Assembly: GCA_028290465.1 (NCBI GenBank)
Contig: JAQGJU010000099.1
Coordinates: 26,363-90,362 of the forward strand
Source: Xanthobacteraceae bacterium
GTDB taxonomy: Bacteria; Pseudomonadota; Alphaproteobacteria; Rhizobiales; Xanthobacteraceae
Length of the DNA: 64,000 nt
Direction of reading: 5' to 3'
The notes beneath the pieces were generated by a model. That model was not told the origin of the DNA and ran no database searches. It worked only from the letters and a program-made list of their open reading frames with translations. This document shows, one piece after another, positions 7,935 to 15,722 of the stretch; the first letter of the stretch is position 1; each line of letters starts with the position of its first letter. Position numbers and translations under genes: made by a program.

Positions 7935-8168
7935 TTAGGCGACTATTTGGCGCGCGGCCTTGGCTTTCTCGATGGCGTCAAGAATTTCGGAGCGAGGCCA
8001 TCGGCTGAACCTGCCGAGCTTCACCGGCTTCGGCATGAAGTTCAAGCTTACCCACCGCCAGAATGTGGGCTTGGAGCAGCCGAGGATTTTGCAGCACTCG
8101 TCAGCGGCTAGAAGCGGATCGGTGACAACAGTTTCGGTGATTACGGTATTTCTGGTTTCGCGAGCCAT
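7935..8168 (-). CDS. AlpA-family helix-turn-helix regulator
   Basis: 77 residues from the ATG at 8168, which has a purine-rich GAGGGGGAAAG ribosome-binding site directly upstream; a longer start at 8210 is less likely. The sequence LLAADECCKILGCSKPTFWRWV is a typical MerR-like/AlpA helix-turn-helix, followed by the KLGRFSRWPRSEIL wing. AlpA proteins regulate excision and integrase expression in P4-like satellites and similar elements. It lies upstream of the helicase gene on the same strand. No recognised binding site was identified. Confidence 0.8.
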   Translation of the reverse strand: MARETRNTVITETVVTDPLLAADECCKILGCSKPTFWRWVSLNFMPKPVKLGRFSRWPRSEILDAIEKAKAARQIVA

Positions 8169-8244
8169 CGCTTTCCCCCTCTGGAGTTCGATGGCCACCA
8201 ATACGTCCAAGATGGTTGCTGCGTTCTACACCTAAAATAGAGTA

Positions 8245-8300
8245 TTATTTCTCGTGCCGCTGGCTTGCGACCAACTTTACCACTGTCCCGCTCTTACGGT
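8245..8300 (-). pseudogene. Remnant of a second integrase 3' end
   Basis: Positions 8261-8297 match 10,975-11,011, the 3' end of the intact integrase gene, at 34 of 37 bases in the same orientation. On the minus strand it encodes KSGTVVKLVASQRHEK and a stop, the common C-terminal tail of these integrases. Only about 14 codons survive. It marks an old element boundary or a recombination scar inside the island. Confidence 0.65.
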
Positions 8301-8398
8301 GGTGAGGAGGGTTCGGAGGCAAAGGAGCCTCATGAGTGCCCCAAAAGGCCTGAAAATGCCCCAGGAGCCCATGCGGGACTCTTGTGCTAATGGTCCGT

Positions 8399-8782
8399 AT
8401 GGCCTTCAAACCGATTCCCGCCGTAAACCCCGACCACATCATTGAGGCCCACCAGAAGGTGGTTGCCGACCGGGAGAGGCTTGGCTCTTCCGATGTCACC
8501 ATCTCCTGTGTGTCTCTGTTCTCCGGCAGAATGAAACCTCAGAAGATTCTCGACATCACCCACCGGCTCTTCGCGCTAGCCAGATTCCTAGAGGAGGGCG
8601 AAGCAAAAGAATGGGTTATGGAAGAGACCGGGACGGACTACATCCTGGTCAATGAGGCCCTGTTGCGTGCGGCAGCTCGCGCGCCTCTTATGGAAGCGGA
8701 GTACATCAAGGACATGGGCTTTGAAAAGGACACGTTTCTGCCAATCGTCCTCGAAGAAGCTGAGACGGAAGGCAAGGCGTAG
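8399..8782 (+). CDS. Hypothetical protein
   Basis: 127 residues from the ATG at 8399; GTG at 8384 and ATG at 8390 are alternative starts. The protein looks helical and acidic (FALARFLEEGEAKEWVMEE), with no family I recognise. It is the only rightward gene among the leftward satellite genes and starts just beyond the integrase remnant. Function unknown. Confidence 0.5.
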   Translation: MAFKPIPAVNPDHIIEAHQKVVADRERLGSSDVTISCVSLFSGRMKPQKILDITHRLFALARFLEEGEAKEWVMEETGTDYILVNEALLRAAARAPLMEAEYIKDMGFEKDTFLPIVLEEAETEGKA

Positions 8783-8785
8783 CGG

Positions 8786-9253
8786 CTAGGTCTTACTCGG
8801 GACGCTGTCTCTGAGCTTGTCTAGAACCTTCGAACAAGCTGCCAGTATGGCGTCTTGGTTCGTTTCAGCACCATCATACGTGCTGAGACCCTTCGCCCAG
8901 GCGACAATCTCCGGACTGTCGAAATGAATCTTGGTTTTCAGGTGGCCAAACTCGTTTCTGATTTCGCGTAACAGGTCCGCGTCGTTGTGCGTCACCTCGT
9001 CGAGAAGGCCGGCCTCTTCTGCTCTCTTTATCTTAGCAGCAAGAGTTGCCAACTTGCCGCGCTTGCGAAACGCCCGGTCATCTATCTTCTTTCCATTTTG
9101 CAGCATGTGGGTCTTCAAAGCGATTTCTAGAAAACCATCTAGAAATGTTCCGAGCCGCAGCATTGTCTCGGCGTGCGTGTCTTGCACCAACTGACTAAAG
9201 TCGAGACCGTGCTCCTTCAGAATCTCAACGGCTTCACTCAAATCTCTCGGCAT
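8786..9253 (-). CDS. MltR/DUF4145-like protein
   Basis: 155 residues. The centre (DADLLREIRNEFGHLKTKIHF) is typical of MltR-type and DUF4145-like helical proteins, in which an IRNxFGH-like segment is conserved. MltR is known as a mannitol operon repressor, but most relatives, including those on mobile elements, have no known role. It converges with the preceding hypothetical gene, leaving 3 nt between the two stops. It may be related to HEPN-like folds; no catalytic motif is certain. Confidence 0.6.
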   Translation of the reverse strand: MPRDLSEAVEILKEHGLDFSQLVQDTHAETMLRLGTFLDGFLEIALKTHMLQNGKKIDDRAFRKRGKLATLAAKIKRAEEAGLLDEVTHNDADLLREIRNEFGHLKTKIHFDSPEIVAWAKGLSTYDGAETNQDAILAACSKVLDKLRDSVPSKT

Positions 9254-9412
9254 CTATCCCTCCAATAGCCGCACTTTCTCCCCCTCCTACCCTTGCATTC
9301 ATTGCCGGCGGGAGCTTAGCAATCGGCGCGATAATCGACGGACGCTGACGCTCTGTTTCGACTAGATGGCGCATCCGACGAAGTGTAAAAGGTCAAGGCA
9401 TTGAGAAGACGT

Positions 9413-10279
9413 CTAAGGTTTTGCCTTTAATCTTGCGCGCTCATTCTCAATCTCGATCTGTAGCGATTTGGACAAGTGGATATTGTCCTTTACCCATTGC
9501 CACAGTTTATCGGCATCTCCAAAGTTCGATCCCCCTTCCAAAGGATCAAAGAGGCGGCGAACCAAAACGGGATTTTGCGATGACGTAGAGTAGCTAAGGG
9601 GCGGGTGATTGTAGTTAGCAGGGGCAAAAGGATAGTTCCAATCCAAAAGCGCCTTTTGCGCTTCTTCGCTGCGGCTACTTCCCATCGTTCGTTCAAGATT
9701 TGCATGTAGGTTGTGCCAAACCTTGTTTTCTTTGCCCCGAGCCATCCGTTGTCGGCGAGACTCGTTGGGCGAGTTGGTAGCTTCCTCGCTCACAAAACGC
9801 ACTTCCAATGGCTGGCAAAGAGGTCGAACAGCGAAGACCAATTGATCGAACTTCAGGAGGTCTTCCATGTGTTGGACATAGCCGAATATTTGGTATCGGT
9901 TATCAGCCTGTCCATTTTGATAGAGACGCTTAACGAACCCCTCCGGCGTTTCTGAAAGCCAAAAATCAAGCTCGTATTGTGGCGGCTTCATGAGAGTTGT
10001 GGGCAACAACTCGGGAGCAAGCGGGCGAACCGCTGCGTACAGCTTCTCAATCTCGTGACCAAAGTTCCTCGAAGAACGTCCGTTAAGTAGCAAGGCGGCC
10101 TTCAGGTACTTTTCCAAGGAGTGAACTGCTAACCAGAAAAAATCGACATTCAAGCCGTTCTGATAACACCAGCGCGCGGCTACGTAATTGTCGTCCGCTG
10201 TGTTGATGAAAAGCTCTTGTACGATGGTGTGTTTTTCGGCGAATTGATCAGGATAGGGCTCTGTCATTTTGGCGTTCAC
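9413..10279 (-). CDS. HEPN-domain protein
   Basis: 288 residues from a GTG at 10,279 that overlaps the upstream stop (GTGA); an ATG at 10,267 is also possible. Residues about 17-130 resemble a HEPN domain (FFWLAVHSLEKYLKAALLLNG at 47-67, then H75 and helical repeats). R68 and H75 are spaced Rx6H, at the edge of the RNase HEPN spacing, so nuclease activity is possible but unproven. The second half is unrecognised. HEPN proteins are frequent in toxin and defence loci. It is coupled to two small hypothetical genes upstream. Confidence 0.6.
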   Translation of the reverse strand: MNAKMTEPYPDQFAEKHTIVQELFINTADDNYVAARWCYQNGLNVDFFWLAVHSLEKYLKAALLLNGRSSRNFGHEIEKLYAAVRPLAPELLPTTLMKPPQYELDFWLSETPEGFVKRLYQNGQADNRYQIFGYVQHMEDLLKFDQLVFAVRPLCQPLEVRFVSEEATNSPNESRRQRMARGKENKVWHNLHANLERTMGSSRSEEAQKALLDWNYPFAPANYNHPPLSYSTSSQNPVLVRRLFDPLEGGSNFGDADKLWQWVKDNIHLSKSLQIEIENERARLKAKP

Positions 10280-10638
10280 TTAATGCTGTTGATGCCGTCT
10301 GCCATGTCCTGGAGAAATTCCCGTCCTCGTTCATCAAGGCCGGTATTCGGTCGGGCAATTTCTATGAGGGTGCCCAGGATGTCCTCAAACCAATAGATGT
10401 TGTCGCCTCTCGGCATTCCGTGCGCTTGCGAGAGGTAGCGTATCGCTCGAGTGATAAGGGGAAGGTCGATATCCAGCGGTTCGGATATCCATACTTTAGC
10501 GATTTCAGCGAACCTCGAAGCTTGCGCTTGGATCTCAGCAGCATCAATCGGCTTCTGGACCCACTTCGTGGTCCTCGCCAACTCAAAACAAGCCTCCTCT
10601 AGGTCCGCCCGTTCCTTACTTGCTGTCATTGGATTCAT
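10276..10638 (-). CDS. Hypothetical protein, coupled to HEPN gene
   Basis: 120 residues, helical and acidic, with no motif I recognise. It overlaps the HEPN gene by 4 nt and the upstream small gene by 23 nt (8-14 nt if a later start is used), so the three are likely translated together. It could be a partner or antitoxin for the HEPN protein; this is only positional inference. Confidence 0.55.
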   Translation of the reverse strand: MNPMTASKERADLEEACFELARTTKWVQKPIDAAEIQAQASRFAEIAKVWISEPLDIDLPLITRAIRYLSQAHGMPRGDNIYWFEDILGTLIEIARPNTGLDERGREFLQDMADGINSIK

Positions 10639-10885
10639 CGTATTGATTGAGGAGAGCTCGTAGATCTTCGAGCGTCACACACATCTCGCACAGCTTGCGG
10701 TCGCCTTCTCCGTTGTACGTCATGACGTTGAAAAACACCGCCGTCCCCTCGTGAATCTTGGTTGCCTTGTTCTCAAACCGCAGCCAGCGGCCGGAGACGA
10801 TACAAGACACGCTGAACTTACCCCGTTGGTTGAGAATCCTCTTGTGCGTATGGACTGGGAACTGAACGATTGCGTCGTCTGTCAC
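10616..10885 (-). CDS. Hypothetical protein
   Basis: 89 residues, with no recognised family. Predicted strands (RGKFSVSCIVSGRWLRF) followed by an acidic helix at the C-terminus. It is first in a three-gene leftward unit with the 120-residue protein and the HEPN protein. Confidence 0.5.
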   Translation of the reverse strand: MTDDAIVQFPVHTHKRILNQRGKFSVSCIVSGRWLRFENKATKIHEGTAVFFNVMTYNGEGDRKLCEMCVTLEDLRALLNQYDESNDSK

Positions 10886-10964
10886 GGCAACCTCTCGATC
10901 AGAGTTGCATCATCTGTGATTTGTAAGCCGGTTTCTATCTGCACCCTCAAATCAAATAACCAAT

Positions 10965-12167
10965 TTAGGGCCGTTGGCCTGCGACCAACTTTACAACCGT
11001 CCCGCTCTTACCCGTCACGTGATCGGCCCATCGCTCCATCAACGCGCGACGCTGTTCGATGAAATCCGTCCGCCGATAAGCCCGTGTCACTTTGCTGCCG
11101 GCAACGTGCTGTAGGACTGTCTCTGCCACTTCGTGCGGCGCGTCGGTGCATTCTGCGAGCCACACACGCAGCGACGATCGGAAGCCATGTGGACGCGCGT
11201 CCAGCCCGGCCCGGCGCATAAACATGCTGAGTGTCATATCGCTGACAACGCCCTGGCGCGCGCTAGGGAATAAAAAGCCCCCACGAGCAAGCCGGTGTGC
11301 CTGTTCGATCACGGACAGCGCTTCTGTGGACAGCGGCACGCGGAAGTCTTCCGTCTGATCTTTCCGTCCTTTCATCGCTGCCGCTGGGATCGTCCACACA
11401 TCGCTGGCAATCTGATCCTCGCGGCTAAATCGGAGCGGAGCGGAGCGCACGCCTGTCAGGATCAGGAGGCGCAGAGCGAGGTGCGTCACGCTGCCATCGC
11501 TCAGGCTCGCATAGAACGCCGGAACCTCTTGCCATGCCATGGCGGGGATTTTATCGGCCTTGCTGTTGCCGGTCCCGATTAGAGCCTTAGCCTTGTCGAC
11601 AACCTGAGTGTCAACGTCGAGCCCGAGCGCAGCCGCGTGACGAACGACGAGGTTCAGCCGGTTGAGCGCCTTCCTCATCGTCTCAGGTTTCGTGTCCCGC
11701 AGCGGTCGCAGTGTGTCGCGAATATCGACCTGATCGAGGCTGGCGACCGGAACCTTTCCGAGCTTCGGAAGGACGTGCAACGTCAGCGGCGAGAACCACC
11801 GGCCCGCCGTGCCGTCGCCCTTAAGCCGCGCCTTGTAGCCTTCGAAGAAATCGTCGGCGACGTCTTTCAACATATGCAGGTTGCGGGCAGCCTCGCGCTT
11901 GATCCGCTCTCGCTCTTTGATCGGATCATGGCCGGCCCGCACAGCGGCGCGCCATTTATCCGCAGCCTCACGAGCTTCTTTCAAGCCAACGTCAGCGATC
12001 GAGCCGAGGCCCATGTGGCGCAAGCGGCCATGTACGGCCAAGCGCAACACCCAACTTCCGGCATCCTTGCTGCCCTTGAACAGCCATAGCCCGCCGCCGT
12101 CGCCATACTTGCCAGCAGGCGCCTGCCTCACCATCACCGCCGACAGTTTGCCTCGTCCGTTCACCAT
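10965..12167 (-). CDS. P4-type tyrosine integrase
   Basis: 400 residues with the layout of DUF4102-type integrases. The catalytic set is visible: Arg241 (LTGVRSAP), Lys266, His327-x-x-Arg330 (HGFR), His354 and Tyr364 (AYRRTD). It should catalyse integration into and excision from a tRNA-type att site. It lies at the right end of the element, reading inward, with a tRNA-Phe 3' fragment 149-172 bp beyond its start. The start ATG (12,167) is well placed before GRGKLSAVMVRQ. It appears intact, so the element may still be mobile if the left end is intact. Confidence 0.9.
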   Translation of the reverse strand: MVNGRGKLSAVMVRQAPAGKYGDGGGLWLFKGSKDAGSWVLRLAVHGRLRHMGLGSIADVGLKEAREAADKWRAAVRAGHDPIKERERIKREAARNLHMLKDVADDFFEGYKARLKGDGTAGRWFSPLTLHVLPKLGKVPVASLDQVDIRDTLRPLRDTKPETMRKALNRLNLVVRHAAALGLDVDTQVVDKAKALIGTGNSKADKIPAMAWQEVPAFYASLSDGSVTHLALRLLILTGVRSAPLRFSREDQIASDVWTIPAAAMKGRKDQTEDFRVPLSTEALSVIEQAHRLARGGFLFPSARQGVVSDMTLSMFMRRAGLDARPHGFRSSLRVWLAECTDAPHEVAETVLQHVAGSKVTRAYRRTDFIEQRRALMERWADHVTGKSGTVVKLVAGQRP

Positions 12168-12315
12168 TACACACCTCTTTCCACACTCAAGATTTAGATG
12201 GAATGAGAGCGAGTGACAATCGGTGTCTGCCCTGATATCGAATTATCTATTCAGATCAATGGCAACGAAGCGGCACGATTGCTGGTGAGACTAGATGATG
12301 GGTCGCGATATTGGA

Positions 12316-12339
12316 GTTAGATGCCGCCCCTGGGCACCA
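12316..12339 (+). other. Probable attR: 3' end fragment of tRNA-Phe
   Basis: The sequence from 12,324 to 12,339 (ccgcccctgggcacca) matches the T-arm/acceptor 3' end of alphaproteobacterial tRNA-Phe including CCA, and the T-loop before it reads gttagat in place of gttcgat. No 5' half of a tRNA lies upstream, so it is a fragment rather than a gene. A displaced tRNA 3' end next to an integrase start is the expected scar of integration into a tRNA. The intact tRNA-Phe should lie left of this window. The tRNA identity is from memory of the tRNA sequence. Confidence 0.65.
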
Positions 12340-12423
12340 TTACTTTGAAAAACCTTTTCGGTTCAAGAAGTTAAGCCCATTCAACGTGTTGCGCTTGCCC
12401 GACTGTGCCACAGGGGTGTGCAA

Positions 12424-13146
12424 CAATGTTGTTTCGGCTGGTCCGTTCAGTGAAGCGTTCAGGTTCTCGCAATCGCCAATTTGCCCGACGCATTCCCGCT
12501 GATGTGCGGAGCCTTGCGGTCGGCCTGAAGCTATCCGTCACCTGTCGGTGAAGATGTGCGCCGCGTGGCCAGTTCGGATCGCGTCGACTCCATCAGGTGT
12601 CGCTCGGCACGGAGTGAGCCTCACCCACAGGCAAGCGACAGCTCTGGCCGGCGAGCTCTATCGAACGTGGGCGGTCGGTGAGGAGCGCGAGCGCACAATC
12701 TCGATGGAGCATGTGCCGGGCGTCGGTTGGCAGAAAGTCGAAGCCGTGTCGTTTCAGACAGAGGAGTGGGAGCCGCCACCCGACACTGGGAGGAGGTTGG
12801 CAGCACAGGCGAAGCAAGCGACCTTGAGGAACCCTTGGGGGCGATTGTCGACCGGCTGCTGTTGGCCAAGGGCATCGGGACTGTGGATGCCGCATCGCGG
12901 AGCATGCTGCTCTTGGCATTCTGGCAAGCGCTGCGGAACGGGTTCGCCAGTCGTGCGGAATGCCGAAGGGGACTATTCGCCCGATCCGAACGCGAAACGT
13001 TTCCCGAGTGGAAGGCTCCAGCGGCTGAAGCGAAATCGGCCACTCCTAAAGTTTCCTTGAAGGGCCTCGTTGCTCATGGGTGGGTTGAGGCAAAGGCGAC
13101 AGGCCGAAAGCCCCAGTACCTATGAGAGCTACAGCAACGCTATGGC
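12424..13146 (+). pseudogene. Frameshifted site-specific integrase (DUF6538-like)
   Basis: The N-terminus starts at 12,424 (MLFRLVRSVKRSGS, then RRIPADVRSLAVGLKLSV). It then passes through a second frame (GVSLTHRQATALAGELYRTW, about 12,610-12,670) and a third (AASRSMLLLAFWQALRNGFASR, about 12,890-12,960), and returns to a final piece, STYESYSNAMA. These pieces are in the order of a rhizobial phage-type integrase N-terminal half. At least three frameshifts are needed and the catalytic domain is missing, so it is dead. It lies immediately outside the newer element's att site, so the locus is a repeated insertion target. Confidence 0.7.
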
Positions 13147-13520
13147 GGGCTTCGTACTCTTCACGTGGCCCTCGCGCGCCGAAGTGAAACTGCGCGCCTA
13201 GAATTACGACAAAGAGAGCGCAAACTACTCACGGGACGCTCTTGAGCATCTGCTGGATACGCTATCGGCCAATCCGAGTGTGAAGGAGATCAATATCCTG
13301 GCCCACTCAATGGGCAACTGGATTTGCTGCGTCCGTTTGCGAGCCAATTCGCCTCGGCTTGTGGATCGAATAGCGCGTGAGGAGCATCTCTTCGGGATTG
13401 CCGGAACGGAGATGTTGGACAACTGCGCGGCTGCCAAGTCCGCCTGCGAACACATCAACTATTTTGTCCTTGTCACCCTGCGGCGGCGGAGAACCATGCT
13501 CCGTCCGCCTCATCCATCGA
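13147..13520 (+). pseudogene. Broken DUF900-type alpha/beta hydrolase
   Basis: In frame with the preceding integrase tail, the sequence continues as GFVLFTWPSRAEVKLRA, a TAG stop at 13,198, then NYDKESANYSRDALEHLL and INILAHSMGNW with the GxSxG-like nucleophile elbow. Beyond about 13,325 the similarity is lost. Typical DUF900 esterase-like proteins are 300-400 residues, so only a fragment with an internal stop remains. The start is missing where the integrase joins it. Confidence 0.55.
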
Positions 13521-13732
13521 CAGCTCAGAGCGAGTCAAGATAATGCGATGCATAATCTTTAACCCGCTCCATGCGCTCCGTAAGCCGGCCGCCGTCCCGT
13601 CAATAATTTTTGGGAACAGATGGGACGGAGGAACGTTTGGAGACATGCGATCACGAGCCCTTTATGTGAATTGATGCACGTGGGCCAGGGTTCCATTACG
13701 TCGCCAGCGACGGGCGAAGATCGGCAGAGCTT

Positions 13733-14485
13733 ATGCATGACATAATGCATAGTGGCCTTGCGAGCACGAAACGTAAAGCGTGCAACTGGAACGTCCGACC
13801 TATTGTTTCGGAAGCCAGACCAGTAGTTGACTCGATGTACGGCTTGTCGCCGGCCGTGGACTCCACGCGTAGAATTTCCTCCTTCCGGCGCGATCAAGAA
13901 ATTTCTGCAAGATTTGATACGGCAGAACATTGGTACTGCGTCATGTCGGGTTCTGCACGAAAGTGTGCGCTCATGGCAGACGGGCGGCGTCTCATCATCG
14001 ATTTTCTGTTGCCGGGCGACTTTTTTGGTTTCGGTGCCCGGCATGAAGAGTTTTTCGCGGCCGAAGCAATTGCCGGCGGGACCGTCGTGGCACGTTACCC
14101 GCGTCGTTCCCTGGAGACGGCCGCGGATGCTAACCCGCGGATTGGGCGGGAAATTCGCGAGATCACATGCGACGCAATTTCGCGTTCGCAAGCTCGGCTG
14201 TTGATCCTCGGGCGCGTTACCGCGCTTGAAAAGGTCGGCGCGTTTCTGATCGAGATGGCCGATCGCTCGTTCGACCGCACCGACCAGACCGTCGTTCTTC
14301 CGATGTCGCGCTACGATGTCGCTGACTATCTTGCGGTTTCGGTCGAGACCGTAAGCCGGGCGTTGACAGATTTCAAGAAATGCGGCGCGATACGATGTGT
14401 GACGACCCGCCGGATTAAAATTCTGGACCGGAGCGCACTCAAGAATGGAACTTGCGGCGGTCGGGTGAGACTTCGAGTTTGTTGA
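13733..14485 (+). CDS. Crp/Fnr-family transcriptional regulator
   Basis: 250 residues. Residues about 45-125 are a cyclic-nucleotide-binding-like beta barrel (LLPGDFFGFG at 92-101). The C-terminal winged helix has LPMSRYDVADYLAVSVETVSR (189-209), whose Glu205, Ser208 and Arg209 are the FNR/FixK base-reading residues for TTGAT half sites. The N-terminal cysteine cluster of oxygen-sensing FNR is absent, so it is more like FixK-type or nitric-oxide/redox members. The start is uncertain: ATG 13,733 versus ATG 13,835. It stands at the left edge of the stress island, where three FNR-like boxes precede stress genes. Confidence 0.8.
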   Translation: MHDIMHSGLASTKRKACNWNVRPIVSEARPVVDSMYGLSPAVDSTRRISSFRRDQEISARFDTAEHWYCVMSGSARKCALMADGRRLIIDFLLPGDFFGFGARHEEFFAAEAIAGGTVVARYPRRSLETAADANPRIGREIREITCDAISRSQARLLILGRVTALEKVGAFLIEMADRSFDRTDQTVVLPMSRYDVADYLAVSVETVSRALTDFKKCGAIRCVTTRRIKILDRSALKNGTCGGRVRLRVC

Positions 14486-14519
14486 ATTTTTGGCAGGACG
14501 GCTGACCAGGACGGCTGAA

Positions 14520-14641
14520 ACGAGTAAGAGCTGGGAGCCGGGAACGCCTGCTCGCGCGGCGGCGAGCCCTTCGGCTTCAGTCTCCGCCATGCGTTCGATG
14601 TGGCCGAAACTCGAATAGTTGAGCACCAATACCTTTGCGAT
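14520..14641 (-). pseudogene. wrbA: N-terminal remnant of WrbA-like quinone oxidoreductase
   Basis: On the minus strand 14,641-14,520 reads AKVLVLNYSSFGHIERMAE, the flavodoxin-like N-terminus of NAD(P)H:quinone oxidoreductase WrbA, then drifts into a low-similarity tail with frame loss. The remaining about 160 residues are missing. Confidence 0.55.
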
Positions 14642-15033
14642 CCCCGCTCCGGCGTTGAGCGGCGTGGCGTAGGAGCAGCGGCAAGCGGCGAGTTATCAGG
14701 GCCACTCATGAGGCGGTCGCTTATAGATCGATTTTTTTGTGTCGGCATCGCTGATCGTCAATAATTCCGGAATGCGCGCATTTTTCCATTCGGATCAAAG
14801 CCAATCCCATTCAAGGCGATCCATTCAAGGCGAGGCTGATCGGTTCATTGGGGCGTCCTGCTCTTGCGCCTCACCGATCATTGAGTTGCCGTGCAATTGA
14901 TGACCGTCAAGGCGCACGGCTTTCAGTTTCGGATAGGTTTCAGCCGACGAGAGCGCCACAGAGCGCCTTTTTGCATAGATCGCGCCTAGAGATCGCGCCT
15001 TCTGTCAAAGTCGACGAAGAAGAGGAGAGGACC
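14642..15033. other. 392-bp intergenic region before the stress island
   Basis: No gene. It holds a 14-bp tandem duplication (ccattcaaggcga at 14,807-14,834) and the FNR-like box at 14,897-14,910. It is likely the promoter region of the HdeD gene. Confidence 0.5.
14897..14910. promoter_or_regulatory. FNR/FixK-like box upstream of hdeD
   Basis: TTGATGACCGTCAA matches the FNR/FixK palindrome TTGAT-N4-ATCAA at 9 of 10 positions and is followed by GGC. It lies 137 bp upstream of the HdeD start. Related motifs occur at 19,923 and 21,817. The nearby Crp/Fnr regulator is the obvious candidate binder. Confidence 0.55.
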
Positions 15034-15669
15034 GTGAGCACAACAGACACTGCCCGAGCCGGGACATCGAACATATCAGATGCAAAGACCCGCGGCCCGA
15101 ACGCGATGTTGGCCGGGAACTGGTGGCTGGTGGCGCTTCGCGGTGTGTTGGCGATCTTGATTGGCGTGATTGCATTCGCGGCCCCCGCGGCCACCATGCT
15201 GTCTTTGGTTCTGTTGTTTTCGGCCTACATGTTCGTCGACGGTGTGTTTGCCGTCATGGCGGCGGTGCGAGCATCCCGCAGCGGAGAACGCTGGGGATTG
15301 CTGACGCTGCAAGGCATCGTCAGCATCGTCGCTGGTGTGGTTGCGGTCCTTTGGCCAGGGTTGACGGTTATCGCCTACGTCCTGCTGGTGGCTGCCTGGG
15401 CCATTGTGACGGGCGTCCTCATGTTCGCTGCTGCGTTCCGGCTCAATTTTGAGCATGGGCGCTGGTGGCTTTTGCTCGGTGGCGTCGCGTCCGTGGTCTA
15501 TGGCGTGTTGCTGATCGCCGCCCCGTTGCTGGGCGCCCTGGTGCTTACCTGGTGGTTCGGCGCCTATGCGCTCGTATTCGGAGTCATGTTGCTTGTCCTG
15601 GCGTTCCGGCTGAGAGCGCAACGCGACGCGCACCCGAGCGTCACCAGCGTCGCGTCGAGCGCGGCCTAA
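15034..15669 (+). CDS. HdeD-family membrane protein
   Basis: 211 residues from the GTG at 15,034, with GAGGAGAGG just upstream; an earlier in-frame ATG at 14,848 would add an unlikely leader. Six hydrophobic segments follow NWWLVALRGVLAILIG, the pattern of HdeD/DUF308 inner-membrane proteins. HdeD supports acid resistance in enterobacteria, and copies occur in heat-resistance islands. It is first in the island and sits behind an FNR-like box. The biochemical role is not established. Confidence 0.85.
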   Translation: MSTTDTARAGTSNISDAKTRGPNAMLAGNWWLVALRGVLAILIGVIAFAAPAATMLSLVLLFSAYMFVDGVFAVMAAVRASRSGERWGLLTLQGIVSIVAGVVAVLWPGLTVIAYVLLVAAWAIVTGVLMFAAAFRLNFEHGRWWLLLGGVASVVYGVLLIAAPLLGALVLTWWFGAYALVFGVMLLVLAFRLRAQRDAHPSVTSVASSAA

Positions 15670-15722
15670 CATGGAACAAAAAACGCCAACCCCCACGAGA
15701 TCAAGCCGAAACGCCGCGAGCG

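Noticed and set aside
12280..12345. A complete tRNA-Phe gene
   Set aside because: Upstream bases do not give an anticodon arm or D arm; only the 3' end is present.
12548..13060. A 170-residue plus-strand gene
   Set aside because: It is one frame of the decayed integrase; the recognisable pieces switch frames.
13559..14629. 356-residue minus-strand open frame
   Set aside because: It overlaps the Crp/Fnr gene, which has clear family motifs; only its first part (VLNYSSFGHIERMAE) is real, as a WrbA remnant.
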